Shown here: positions 9,688 through 20,575 of the stretch, in pieces
Position numbering within the stretch: the stretch's first letter is position 1
How the letters are laid out: each line of letters begins with the position of its first letter
NCBI RefSeq assembly: GCF_023898315.1
Contig: NC_064622.1
Coordinates: 170,086,178 to 170,150,177 of the forward strand
Length of the DNA: 64,000 nucleotides
DNA from: Schistocerca nitens
Taxonomy: Eukaryota; Arthropoda; Insecta; Orthoptera; Acrididae
Direction: 5' to 3'
The notes under the pieces: generated by a model
What the model was told of the DNA's origin: nothing
Database searches by the model: none
What the model saw: only the letters and a program-made list of their open reading frames with translations
Made by a program: the position numbers and the translations under genes

Positions 9688-11868
9688 CCACTAATTCCCA
9701 AATTTGACTTGAAAAATATCAAGGAATCAGAAATTACAGAAGCATGGGATAAACAACCAACAAACAACTGGAAAGATTTCCGAACGAAAATTATACAGAA
9801 AGCAAGAGATTTGATTCCGTTAAAGAAAATATCCAAGCATCCATGGTGGAATTCGAATTGTGATAACGCATTAGAAGAGAGACAACAAGCCTTTTTAAAT
9901 TACAATTGTGACAAATCAGAAACCACACAACAAACATTTTTCAAAGTGAGAAAACAAACAGCTAAAATACTTAGACAAACTAAAAGAAAATACCTTAATG
10001 AACAGCTAAACACAATTGAAGAAAACTTTAAGAACCACAACACTCAAGATTTTTATAAAATATTCGCAAATCAAATCAAAGGATACACTCCACAAAATCT
10101 CTGCTTCCGGAAACAGAATGGAAAATTGGCACTAACTAACAAAGAAAATTGCCAAGAACTAGCTAAATATTTCTCACAACTCCTAAATTGCCCACAACCA
10201 AGTACAAGATTCCCCAGATTACAACCAGAACACACGAATGAGACTTCACTACCACCATCTCAAGAAGAAATTTATAGTCACATTAGAAAACTCAAAAATA
10301 ATAAATCATCGGGAGAAGATGGAATTGTAGCTGAACTACTGAAAAACCTTGGTCCAAATTCGTTAAAAGAGATCACTAGCATCATCCAAGAAATTTGGCA
10401 GACAGAAAATATCCCAGAGGAGTGGAAGTGTGCACTAATTCACCCATTGCACAAAAAGGGAGAGAGATCAGACGTAAACAACTACAGAGGCATTTCACTT
10501 TTACCAGTTACCTACAAAATTCTATCTGCATGTCTCCTAAAGAGGGCACAAGAACAACTATAACATACAATTTCAGATTACCAAGCACGCTTTCGTCCTA
10601 ATAGATCATGCCCGGAACAGATATTCAACCTTAAAACTATTTTAAAGATTAAAGCAATCAGGTCAAAACCAATAATCTGCACATTCGTTGATTTCAAAAA
10701 GGCATACGATTCCATAGACAGACAGTCTCTATGTCACATTCTCGAAGAACGAGGCCTAGACACTAAAACCCGAAAACTAATTGAACAAACACTAACAGAA
10801 ACCAAATCAAAAATTAAATTCAGAGGGGAAATTTCGGAACCATTCTCAATTAAAACAGGAGTAAGACAAGGAGATGGGATCTCACCACTATTATTCAATA
10901 TAGTTTTGGACAAAGTTATGAAAGAGTGGGAAGTAACACTAAGGAAACAAAGCTTGTGGAAGCCAATTGAACTAGGAAGAGGTAAAGGAAAATTGAACAT
11001 CCCTTATTTAGCGTTTGCAGATGACTTGGCAATTATAACTGACAGTGAAGAAACAGCAGTAAAACAAATTGAGACACTTAAAGAATGTGCTGAGAAGGTT
11101 GGCCTGCAAATCTCCTTTGAGAAGACAGAATTCATCTGCTCAAAATTAGATATTTCGAAACTAAAAACAAAGTATGGTGAAATAACTAGAGTCAAGCACT
11201 TTAAGTATCTCGGTGAAGTTATTGAACCAACAGGACTTGAGAAAATAGCACAAAAAAACCGATTACAGAAAATCAAGAAAGCATTCGGACTTATTCAAAA
11301 TATATATAACAAGAAATGTCTATCAAAAGGCACTAAAATCAGACACTACAACACAGTCATCAAACCAACAGTCACATATGCAAGTGAAACACTCTCCCTG
11401 AATAGAAAATTAGATTTACACGAAATTAAGAAAGTAGAGAGAAAAATTATTAGAAAAATCCTAGGACCACGATACACACAAGATGGATACAGGCTGCAGA
11501 CTACCGAGACAACCGAAAAAATATCAAACATCGAGGCAGATATCAGGAAGAGGCGGATGAAGTTTTATGGACATATAGACAGATTACCTGGAAACAGGTT
11601 AACTAAACGTCTATTGGACTATATGACATCACTTAAGGCAACAATACCCTGGGTAACTGAAGTTAAGAAGGATTTGAAAAAGGCAAAAATTGACATAACA
11701 AACACATCAGACCGGGATACATTCAGAAGAAAAATCGACAAGTGGAAGTTTACTCCAGAGACGGAATCTAAACCTTTCCGACCAAAGTGGACCGAAGAAA
11801 GGAAGAAGGCCTTTGGGGAGGCAATGAAGAAATACTGGGAAAATAAGAAGAACATTAAGAAATGTTAA
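9685..11868 (+). pseudogene. LINE reverse transcriptase with one in-frame stop
   Basis: One reading frame runs through the whole region, interrupted only by TAA at 10561-10563. Before the stop are the linker and early RT blocks (NNKSSGEDGI, LLKNLG, IPEEWKCALIHPLHKKG, NYRGISLLPVTYK). After it come FVDFKKAYDS (about 10684), TGVRQGDGISPLLFN (about 10855) and the catalytic FADD box at 11014-11025. Downstream are the KHFKYLGEVI and YASETLSLNRK blocks and a basic C-terminus. The first catalytic Asp (FVDF) and the FADD pair are both present, so the single stop is the only obvious disabling change apart from the 5' truncation. The frame remains open upstream into the AT tract, so the true start is lost. 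Confidence 0.88.
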
Positions 11869-11935
11869 TCACCTGCTTATCGTTCTCCCATGGGGACATT
11901 CGCTAATAATAATAATAATAATATATATATATACT
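9685..11935 (+). mobile_element. 5'-truncated non-LTR retrotransposon (LINE)
   Basis: A LINE copy starting abruptly after an (AT)n tract and ending with a short (AAT)n/(AT)n tail at about 11904-11933. The endonuclease domain is missing; the reverse transcriptase and C-terminal region remain. The small number of lesions points to a fairly recent insertion. The clade is not certain, but the C-terminal region resembles RTE-like endonuclease/reverse-transcriptase proteins of insects. Confidence 0.85.
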
Positions 11936-12164
11936 GCAGTTGCATTTTCGGTATCACTGTATCGTTCACTAATTTTTGCTCTTATGGTGTTCAGCCTGAA
12001 GACTTGACTGGTACAACTTCTCACGTGACCCTCTTCATCTCTGCATAGCTACTGCAACCTGCATCCATTTCAACCTACGTATTGTATGCAAGCTGTTTTC
12101 TCCCCCTACAGCTTTGATCCCGCACAGTTCCCTCCATCACCAAACCGTCGATTCACTGAGGCCT

Positions 12165-12258
12165 GTCCGCTTCGATAGCTGTGCACTGAGTGTGGCAGAC
12201 TGCTAAGCGAGAGGGCCCTGGTTTTGTTCCCGGCCGGGTCGGAGATTTTTTGACACTA
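12165..12258 (+). mobile_element. Degraded SINE head, type D
   Basis: A tRNA-like head with A-box region 'tagctgtgcactgagtgtgg' and a box-B-like 'ggttttgttcccggcc', followed by 'gggtcggagattttt', the junction typical of the same family as 4555-4700. The rest of the body is missing; an RTE tail follows. Confidence 0.6.
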
Positions 12259-12267
12259 CTTGATAGC

Positions 12268-12858
12268 CAATCATCATCATCATCATTGGGTTGTCTGCCT
12301 TGCGGCAGGTTTTGACTGCACAGCCCTCCATACTTCTCTGTCTTCTGCGTTCCTCTTCATTCTCTGGTACCATCCTTGTGGCCTGCTGACATCATCCATC
12401 ATCTGAAATCTTCTTCTACCCTTCTCTCTCTTTCTCGGAACGAAACCTTCAATTGACTCTAGTAGAAGGCAATCTCTTCTTAGATTGTAGCCTATCCAGT
12501 CTAGTTTCCTGTTCTTCAGCGTCAGCAGCATCTTCCGTTCTTCCCCAACCCTCCTCAGTACTTCTCCATTCCTGACTTTATCAGTCCAGCTGATCTTCTC
12601 CATTCTACGCTATATCCTCATTTCATAAGCTTCAATTCTCCTCTCATCCTGCTTTCTCAAAGTCCACGTTTCTGCTCCATTCAAGGCCATGTTCCATATT
12701 AAGCACTTAACCAGTCGCTTCCTTAATTCCTTGTTTAAACAACTAGTTAGGTGTCTTCTCAGCTTTTGAGATGCCTCTTTCGCAAGAGTCATTCTCACTT
12801 TATAGCAAATAAAGAAACAAAAATTCTTTGACGCCTCGGGATATGTCCTATTAGCCAA
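12268..12858 (-). pseudogene. RTE retrotransposon 3' fragment
   Basis: The minus strand encodes the C-terminal domain of an RTE reverse transcriptase: NMALNGAETWTLRKQD, then EAYEMRI, a TAG stop at 12610-12612, then RRMEKISWTDKVRNGEVLRRVGEE. The frames on both sides of the stop are the same, so one nonsense change (where relatives have tryptophan) breaks it. The 3' end has a short ATG-type tandem tail, seen as repeated 'atc' at about 12273-12288, which is typical of RTE elements. The copy is 5'-truncated. Confidence 0.85.
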
Positions 12859-12869
12859 TGTCTTTTTTA

Positions 12870-13740
12870 GTCATATAGTGCCACAAATTTCTTTTTTCTC
12901 TAATTCAATTCATTACCTTCTCATTAGTTACTCGGTCTACCCATCTTGTCCTCACCATTGGTCTTCAGCACGACATACATAAGGCTTACACTCTCTTCCT
13001 GTATGAAAGGTTTATCGTCCCCGTTCCACTTCCACACAAGGCTAAACTCGAGACAAATACTTTCTTAAAAGCCTTTCTGAGATTTAAATTTAAATTAGAC
13101 TTTAATAAACTTCTTTTTTTTGTTGCTACCAGATTTTAATAAGTTACTCCTTTTCAGAAAAGCTTTCTTTTCTGCTGACAGTCTGTATTTTATACTATCT
13201 TTACTTCGGCCATCATCCGTTTTCTGCTATCTGAGCAGTGAAAGTCATTTACTACATTTGGTATCTCATTTCCTAATCTAACTCCATCAGCGTCGTCTGG
13301 TTTAATCCAAGTACATTTAATTACCATTGTTTTAATTTTGATGATGATCGCCTAATGACCTCTTGTTAGAATATTATCCAGTCCGGGTTTAGGTACTCTT
13401 CCAAGTCCCTTGCCGTCTCCGACACAATTTCAATGTCATGCGCAAACACAAAAATTTACGTATCTTCTCTTTGAACTTCAGGTACCTTTTCCAATTTCTT
13501 ACTGGTTTGCTTTACTGCTTGTTCAATGTACAGAGTGAGTAACACGGGCAACAACCCTGTGTCATTCTCTTCTCGACGACTTCTTCCCTTTCATGTCTTT
13601 TCATTCTTATACATACAGTCTATTTTCTGTACAATTTGCAGAAAACTTTTCTCTCCGTCTATTTTTTCCCTGCTACTTTCAGTATTTCGAAGAGCGTATT
13701 CCGGCCAATGTAGCCAAAATCTTCAACTAATCCTAATAAT
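12870..13740 (-). pseudogene. Old RTE-like LINE reverse transcriptase relic
   Basis: Antisense reading gives VLLTLYIEQAVKQT near 13490-13530 and VFAHDIEIVSETARDLEEYL near 13395-13450, the RT palm with FADD changed to FAHD. Between there and 12900 the copy shows the same 'tatactatctttacttcggc' block found at 3.6 kb. Frames are shifted many times. It is a different and older copy from the fragment immediately to its left. Confidence 0.7.
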
Positions 13741-13771
13741 GAATTAAGCATAGTTCCACCTTTTCGCAAGT

Positions 13772-14463
13772 ACGCAAATAATAGTTTTGTTTGTTTCGTC
13801 ACCCAAACATGTTTCACCACAGTTGTGGCATCCTCAGTGAGTTTTTTATTGTTGTCCTGAAATGCATACGTACAGGTTATTTTTAGGTTAAAGAATACGA
13901 CACGTAGATTTCTTCGTCAGTTAAATTGTATGTGCACTGTACCTTTTATTTTATATTGCGTGTGTCCTGTGGCTGCCAACAAAAATCAACCACGGGTCTA
14001 AATTAGTACACAATCTCATCTACAAACATGAGGGATATTAGAAAACAGTCTGCATTCAATTTCTTATTTAGCATCCAGTCTTGGTTAATAACAAAAATAA
14101 ATAACTAAATGAATAAATAAAAATAAAAAACCACTGAGGATGGCAGATAGGTGGTGGTGGTTTTTTTTTTGGGGGGGGGGGGGGGACCAGACTGCGAGAT
14201 CATCGGTCTCATCGGATTAGGGACAGATAGGGAAGGAAGTCGGCCGTACCATTTGAAAGGAACCATCCCAGCATTTGCCTGGAGCGATTTAGGGAAATCA
14301 CGGAAAACCTAAATCAGGATGGCCGGACGCGGGATTGAACCGTCGTCCTCCCGAATGCGAGTCCAGTGTGTTAACCACTGCGTCACCTCGCTCGGTGAGG
14401 TTGGCAGAACTGTGGTGAAACATACTTGGGTGATAAAACAAAAAAATAATTTGTGTACATGCG
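13772..14463. mobile_element. Foldback element interrupted by a SINE
   Basis: The left arm at 13772-13855 (with 'catgtttcaccacagttgtg') is matched in reverse complement by two pieces on the right, 14101-14140 and 14397-14463 ('aactgtggtgaaacatactt'). The right arm is split by a SINE at 14148-14396. There is no coding content. Confidence 0.75.
14148..14396 (-). mobile_element. tRNA-derived SINE, type E
   Basis: Minus-strand copy with a tRNA-like head at the right (box B visible as gggattgaaccgtcgtcc, A-box region near 14380-14395), a body containing 'ctaaatcaggatggccgg', and a tail that appears on the plus strand as T then G homopolymers (14159-14185). A 12-bp duplication, gagg[a/t]tggcaga, flanks it at 14136-14147 and 14397-14408. 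Confidence 0.85.
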
Positions 14464-14689
14464 AAAATACGGACCCATTCTTAATTCATTACTATATTTC
14501 TGTGAGCAGTAGAACTGAGATCAAAACTCCAATATGATAGTTCGTGTAAGTCATTTAATCAAATGCGTAATTAGACTAGTTTTTGCTATTGTATCTTTTG
14601 CGGAATGACGAGAAACCTGTAAGTCCTTCCACGCAGTTCTATCTTGCGATTGCATTATCGTTATTATTAGACACTGCTTTATTAACTAC

Positions 14690-15160
14690 CACCTCTCGCC
14701 GGCGGTTGGTTAAGCCGGAGGGCTTCTTCCTCGGTTTATTACGATCAGAGCTCTCCATTTAACGCTAAATGAAAATTAATGGGTGGCAGTGTAAGGTAGG
14801 AACGCTCCCTTCAGCACTCGAACGGTACAAAGTGCTACGCTCGAGGCGGAGGAGTAGGAGCGATTGTAATTTGCCATCGGTGCGAATAATTAGTTAATAG
14901 CTGCAGGGCCCTGGAGAGAGGCAGCGCCAATAAACAATCAAATAAATAAACAATAGGTGGGTGGGGGGGGTTCCATTGTGGCGCCAGAGGGCGTCCGCCC
15001 CTGCGCGGCGCTCTTGAGGGGTCGCCCCGGCCGGCGCGTGGCTCGCGGCGGCACTAATGAGCGGAAAACGACCACACACACCCCTGCGCGGCCGCCGACG
15101 CACCTATCGGCCCAGCTAGTATTGTCAGTCGACCCGCTCCTCTCTCTGCAGTCTCGGGCG
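14690..15160. promoter_or_regulatory. Candidate conserved regulatory island
   Basis: Apparently single-copy sequence whose composition differs from its surroundings: AT-core motifs (cgctaaatgaaaattaatgg, gaataattagttaatagctg, ccaataaacaatcaaataaa) embedded in GC-rich DNA with 'tcggtttattacgatcag'. TAAT-type homeodomain cores and a forkhead-like aataaaca pattern are visible. No coding frame or repeat is recognised. The regulatory role is inferred. Confidence 0.3.
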
Positions 15161-15235
15161 AAGACCACAAGTACACAAACTACACTACTACAGGGCCCAG
15201 TGTTGCGCATGCGCAAATCATGGTCCGCGACTCTC

Positions 15236-16560
15236 ACAAGGGAACCTCCCCATCGCACCCCCCTCAGATTTAGTTATAAGTTGGCACAGTGGATAGGCCT
15301 TGAAAAACTGAACAGAGATCAATCGAGAAAACAGGAAGAAGTTGTGTGGAACTATGAAAAAATTAACAAAATATACAAACTGAGTAGTCCATGCGCAAGA
15401 TAGGCAACATCAAGGATCGTTTGAGCTCACGAGGTCCGTGGTCCCGCGGTTAGCATGAGCAGCTGCGGAACGAAAGATCCTTGGTTCAAGTCTTTCTTCC
15501 CTTGAACGAAAAATTTACTTTCTTTATTTTCGCAAAGTTATGATCTGTCCATTCGTTCATTGACGTCTCTGTTCACTGTAATAAGTTCAGTGTCTGTGTT
15601 TTGCGACCGCACCGCAAAACCGTGCGATTAGTAGACGAAAGGACGTGCCTCTCCAATGGGAACCGAAAATGTTTGATCGCAAGATCATAGGTCAACCAAT
15701 TCCTCCACAGGAAAACACGTCTGATATATACTATACGACACTGGTGACGGCATGTGCGTCATATGACAGGAATATGTTGTCGACCCACCTAACTTGTACA
15801 CTTGGCGAATGTGTAAAAAGACTCTTCTACCTTGCCTGATTTAGGTTTTCTTGTGGATGTGATAATCACTCCCAAAAAAGTGATGAAAACATAAGAGTTT
15901 GTCACATAAACTGCAACAAATGAATGCAATAGTTTCACAGTCGCACGATTTTCACTGTGCTCTGTCATAACATATGTTTTTAACGTTTTCAAATTTTTCG
16001 GTGTGTAGACTGTCAAAAATGGTTCAAATGGCTCTGAGCACTATGGGACTCAACTGCTGTGGTCATAAGTCCCCTAGAACTTAGAACTACTTAAACCTAA
16101 CTAACCTAAGGACATCACACACATCCATGGCCGAGGCAGGATTCGAACCTGCGACCGTAGCGTGTAGACTGTCAAATCCTGCATATGTCCAAGCAAATCT
16201 GAACATGTCCTGGAATTTTGGAGAGCGAAGTTGATTATGTGTGAGTGTCTGAACTTTGATAACCGTCTGAAAATAAAGAATTAAACTTTTCACTCGAGTG
16301 AAGACTTGAACCAAGGACCTATCGGACTGCAGCTGCTCACGCTAACCACGGGACCACGGCGCTTGTGAGTTCACATCTCCTTGATGTTGCCTATCTTGCG
16401 CATGGACTACTCAGTTTGTATATTTTGCTTATTTTTTTCATAGTTCCACACAACTTCTTCCTGTTTTCTCGATTGATCTGTGTTCAGTTTTTCAAGCCCT
16501 ATCCACTGTGCCAACTTATAATTTAAATCTGAGGGGGGTGCGATGGGGATGTTCCCTTGT
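15236..16560 (-). mobile_element. Internally deleted pogo/Tigger-like transposon
   Basis: Terminal inverted repeats of about 300 bp (15236-15535 and 16265-16560) begin acaagggaac and share 'ccatcgcacccccctcagat' and 'gagtagtccatgcgcaagat'. Each repeat carries a tRNA-like segment with a box-B-like 'ccttggttcaagtctt'. The remaining coding part, on the minus strand, is the transposase C-terminus: TLTHNQLRSPKFQDMFRFAW near 16180-16245, and after the nested SINE a cysteine-rich tail reading CSLCDKLLCFHHFF near 15872-15915. The DDE core is missing, so this is a non-autonomous deletion derivative. Family assignment rests on the C-terminal motifs. Confidence 0.75.
16018..16161 (-). mobile_element. 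tRNA-derived SINE, type A, 5'-truncated
   Basis: Minus-strand copy with body and box B but lacking the A-box end. It is inserted in the Tigger-like transposase and flanked by the 15-bp duplication gtgtagactgtcaaa at 16003-16017 and 16162-16176. Confidence 0.92.
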
Positions 16561-17051
16561 CGGAGATGCACAGGGGTGCCTCACAAAGAGAGTATCCCAG
16601 GATGCCCCTGAGAGATACAACGCCAAGAATCGCTTTTCAGCTTTGGGCAATATCAATAGGAAGTTTTGTTGGGGGGGGGGGGGGGCAATTATGGTTGAGG
16701 ACTCGTGGACATAGTAAGGTGGATAGAAATGAAGCTATTTGCGTATGGCGCAAGGGATCAAGATGAAGCTATTTGCGTGTGCTGTAAGGGATCTGGTGTT
16801 TGTGAAGCTGAATGTCTTGTTGGTGATTTGAAGAAAAAAAAAAAACTTTGATCTTACCACAGGTCGAGAAGCGATTCCTGGTGTTGTAGCTGTCAGGTGC
16901 AGCCTGGGATGCTCTCGGCTTGCAGCATGCGGCAGCCCTGTGCAGCTCTGTGGGTCGCGACTGATGATTTGCGCATGCACAACACTTGAGTCGTATACGA
17001 GTAGAAGTGGAGTTTGTGTACTTGTGGCCCTCGTCTGATGCGCTTCCACAT

Positions 17052-18300
17052 CTACATCACTATTCCGCAAGTCAGCTTATGGTGAATGGCGGAGTACACT
17101 TCTGGCACCACTAACTGATCCCCCCACCCCGTGCAAAAAATGTTCAAATGTGTGTGAAATCTTATGGGACTTAACTGCTAAGGTCATCAGTCCCTAAGTT
17201 TACACACTAGTTAATCTAAATTATCCTAAGGACAAACATACACCCATGCCCGAGGGAGGACTCGAACCTCCGCCGGAACGAGCCGCACAGTTTATGACTG
17301 CAGCGCCTGAGGCCGCTCGGCTAATCCCGCGCGGCCCGCCCCGTTCCCTGTTCCACTTGCGAATGGCGCGTGGGAAGAATGATTGTCGGTAAACCCCTGT
17401 ATTAGCACTAATTTCTCGAATTTACTCGCTGGGATCATCTAGCGAGATGAATGTAGGAGTAACTAATATGTTATCCGTATCTTCCTGGAACATACTCTCT
17501 CGGAATATCAACAGTAACCCATTCCGTATTGCACAACACTTCTCTTATAGAGTCTGCCACTGGAGTTTATTGAGCTTCTCTGGAACGATCTCTTCGTTTG
17601 ATCTTCTCTATCACTTCAATTAGTCTTACCTGGTAAGGGCTCCAGAACGATGACCAGTACTCAAGAATCGGTCGCACTAGTATTTTGTAATCCCCTTATT
17701 TCGTGGATGAGCTACATTTCCTTAAGTTTCTTCCTGTAAATTTCAGTCCAGAATCTGCTTTCCCTATTGTCTCTTTTTCGCTTTCGTTCCACTTAAGGTC
17801 GCTCCGGATGGCTACTCCTAGACGTTTTACGGTAGATGCTGTTTCCAGCTATTTGTCATTAATAGAATAATTGTGCAGTAGTCGATTTCTTCTCATATGT
17901 ATTCGCAGTATGTTGCATTTATTTACGTTCATGGTCAGCTACCAGTCCCTGCACAATTCCTCAATCCTCTGCCGATTCTTTTGCAAATTGGAGTTGCTAT
18001 ATATTGCAAATATCCTTATGGACCTTCCGACATTTGTCAGTAGATTATTTACATATATTGTAAACAGTAACCGTCCTATCACATTTCCTTGGGGTAATCC
18101 TGAAATTATTTTTACATCTCTCAATTTTGTTTCCTTACGACCGATGTGTTGAGTTCTCTCTGTAAGGAAGACTTTAATACAGTCGCCAGTCTGGTCTGAT
18201 ACTCGGTAAACTCGAACTTTTTTGTACGAAACGTGTGTGCGGTATGGTCTTAATCCCAACAACCTTGCAGCTCCGTAGATGAGAGACAAGCACATTCTAG
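17052..18300 (-). pseudogene. Jockey/CR1-like LINE relic, RT motif to 3' end
   Basis: The minus strand reads ISGLPQGNVIGRLLFTIYVNNL near 18065-18120, the LINE RT motif usually of the form GVPQGSVLGPLLFxIYxNDL. Next comes a decayed palm box (RIFAIYSNSN, where FADD is expected). The copy continues to a 3' end with 'catctacatcact' at about 17052. Several frameshifts are present. A SINE splits it at 17135-17335. The same 3' region recurs at 2.8-3.3, 59.5 and 62.7-63.0 kb, so this LINE family was prolific here. Confidence 0.75.
17135..17335 (-). mobile_element. tRNA(Leu)-like SINE, type B
   Basis: Minus-strand copy. The head at the right shows the class II tRNA-like A-box region (gctcggctaatcccgcgcgg on the plus strand) and box B 'ggactcgaacctccgccg'; the body contains 'aaattatcctaaggacaaac'. 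The short duplication ccccgt flanks it. It is inserted in a LINE 3' region. Confidence 0.88.
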
Positions 18301-18579
18301 AGATACTAAGACACGTAGAGCTTTAATTATGTGTCATTTTATGACTTTCAATTATTTATAGATTTATTTCACCTGGCAAGATTAGGGTCGTGCGGCCCTG
18401 GCTTGCATCTACCCAGACGTCGTTACTGAAACGACAGAACAATTTTTACATCATGTTAAGAATATACAGCGTGCGGCAGACATGATGACCTGTTTTAAAT
18501 GGCGCACTACAGAGCTGATATTGGTACCAGTGTGTAGTGCGGTTCAGAACATTACCAATCAGTATGACTCGTTTGTTAA

Positions 18580-19305
18580 ACGAGCATGGGGCATTCGAAA
18601 TTGAAACGTTTTTCAAGTGCACTGATTGTGTCGTACGAACGCAGCAGTTTGTTTCGGCAACATATGGGCATTGGTCGTGATCATCAAGCTCTACCCCAAA
18701 AATCGATTACGAAACGGGTTCAGCAGTTTAGAGCATCAGCGTATACAACGAATAAGTATCGAATAAGTCGCTGCCCAGTAGACTACAAACAGTTTACACC
18801 CCACACGACGCTTTGGAAGTAACAGCTACTGTTCATCGAAGTCCAGCATTCAGAAGTCCTTAATATCTCGGACAGAAATGTCCGACGGATGTTGCGTGTG
18901 GATATTCACTTCCATCCCTACATGCTGCAAATGGTGCAACAATTATTGCACAGAGGTCAGCAAGCTTGTCACAAATTCATTGTCTCCAGAGCGTTTTGTG
19001 TCCCGCATTGGTGACGTGAAATGGCCACCACTTTCGCCCTATTTGGATTTCTGAAATTCAAAGCGTATGCCAACAGGCCAGCAACTATTGAGGACCTGAA
19101 AAACAACATTCATGCCGAAATGGTGGACATAACAAGCAGCACTCATCACAAGGTTATGGCAAGTGAGCGTATTTGTGCCGAAAATAGCATCACCGACAAT
19201 CCTGGAGTCCTAAAGGACATAATATATAAAAATCATATGTCTAAAAAAATGGTACACCCAGTGGTGCAGATTCATGTAAAGATAAAAAAAATAGCGTAGT
19301 AATAT
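18580..19305 (+). pseudogene. DUF4817-type transposase relic, core deleted
   Basis: Plus-strand fragments of a Tc1/mariner-superfamily transposase of the DUF4817 group. The N-terminal helix-turn-helix part is RQHMGIGRDHQALPQKSI and RVQQFRASAYTTNK (18586-18760); a second block is DVRRMLRVDIHFHPYMLQMV near 18880-18935; the C-terminal part (19021-19299) has FLKFKAYANRPATIEDLKNN. The segment between the second block and the C-terminus, which should hold the first two catalytic aspartates, is missing, and several stops separate the pieces. Confidence 0.7.
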
Positions 19306-19985
19306 TTTCGTTGATATTTCTGTACAAATATAAGGTACTATTTACATTAATTTAAGACAATTTGTTTTAGTAAAATTATCCGAATATAGCTTATGACCAA
19401 ATTTTTTAATCCAGCAAGTAATTTTTAAAGTTTATCTTTCTATTTATTTATCCTTGACGAGCAGTGCTCGGAACTAGTAATCTCGACCGCAGACTCACAT
19501 TGGGTTCAGGAGGTTGCATTGGCAATTATATTGTTTATTTATCAGAAATGACTGCAATGATAACAAAGACACGCCCATGCAACCGCGCACGTTAGCAGGT
19601 CGCTTCCGGGGTTCGGGGAGGAGTGCAGGCACCGGAAAGAATCCGCTCGGTGGATTAACTCCGAAGGCCGGTGTGGTGCCAGGTGTACAGCAATTTCGTC
19701 ATTGGGAGAAAGGGGTGGCGATGAATGGCATACGACTACTAACAACACTGCCAGATCCAGTAATTAACATGCCGACAGCTTGAAAATACGGGATAAAAGT
19801 CAGAAAAACGAAAAAAAACTGCAGTGATAAAAATACTGGTTTGTATAACTTTGATAGTTGCCGTTTTCGCCCGAAGATTATGGATCGAAACTCTGGAGAT
19901 GAACGCTTTGCTGTAATTGTTTAACGTAGTGCACAGATAATCAGCAGAATAGACGCACAGCACATACGCAGTATTCGTGAAAAAG
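19306..19985. other. No gene seen
   Basis: AT-rich stretch followed by mixed-composition single-copy-looking DNA. No recognised repeat or coding signal. Confidence 0.4.
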
Positions 19986-19989
19986 AGAA

Positions 19990-20575
19990 AGATGGATTTT
20001 TGCATGTTACTGTTCGGGTGTGGACACCGCAAGGGAAAGTGCCTTGCGAAACTCTGCTGTTGACGGTATGTGGCCAAAGTTGCGGCAAACAGTGCGTTGT
20101 GACTCCTCGGGGTGCGTGCGTCGGGCGACGGCGCCGGAAGCCGGCTGCCGGAATGTCGTGGGCGCCCCCTCCCCCCTCCGCCCCCTCCCCCTGTCGCCCT
20201 CCCTTCCCCTCCTCCGCCACTCCCGCCCCCCCCCCCCCGGGCGCTCCCTCCCCCCCTCCTCCGCCCCTAACCCCCTCCACCGCCGCGCGCATGTGCTGAG
20301 CCGCGCCTATCACGGCGCAATCACGGCACATAATGGGTTCTGCTCTCCCCGCCGAGCGCGCCGCGGCCGCCTCGCCTCCCTCTACCCCCTCACAAATTTC
20401 GGTAATAGACGAACGCCGCTATTCTTCCACAGTTACGGACAGTCTCGATTACCCGGTCGTTTCCCCGCCGCCTTTACGGCGACGCAATAAATAGTTTGCC
20501 GCGGCGTGCTTGCGCCGACGAATGCTTCCTCGTCGGCGCGGCGCCGCAATTTACGTTCGCCATGTTACCCGCGCG
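19990..20575. promoter_or_regulatory. GC-rich island with perfect hairpin
   Basis: CpG-rich DNA including a pyrimidine-rich run (20159-20280). The right half has TAAT-like and other short motifs (cataatgggttct, tttcggtaatagac, gcaataaatagtttgcc). At 20512-20539 there is a perfect 10-bp stem (gcgccgacga / tcgtcggcgc) with an 8-base loop. Long overlapping open frames exist on both strands, but they are proline- or glycine-rich composition artefacts. A promoter or enhancer role is inferred. Confidence 0.3.

Larger units (their letters stand above)
15163..17037. mobile_element. Large foldback element hosting a nested transposon
   Basis: The outer inverted arms are clear once the inner insertion is removed. 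The left arm is 15163-15235 plus 16561-16672; the right arm is 16846-17037 in reverse complement. Matching blocks include 'ccacaagtacacaaact', 'gcatgcgcaaatcat' and the inner 'gcacaggg[g/c]tgcc ... atcccagg ... tacaac[g/a]cca' series. The loop at 16673-16845 contains a G15 run and a 34-bp unit repeated twice (16731 and 16765). The left arm was split by a Tigger-like element at 15236-16560. Confidence 0.8.

Noticed and set aside
9497-9836. Frames with long Ile-Tyr repeats here and at 46916-47376
   Set aside because: Artefacts of the (AT)n microsatellites.
20000-20490. Proline-rich frames of 99 to 156 codons
   Set aside because: They come from a C-rich run, overlap in several frames and strands, and have no domain or splice context.
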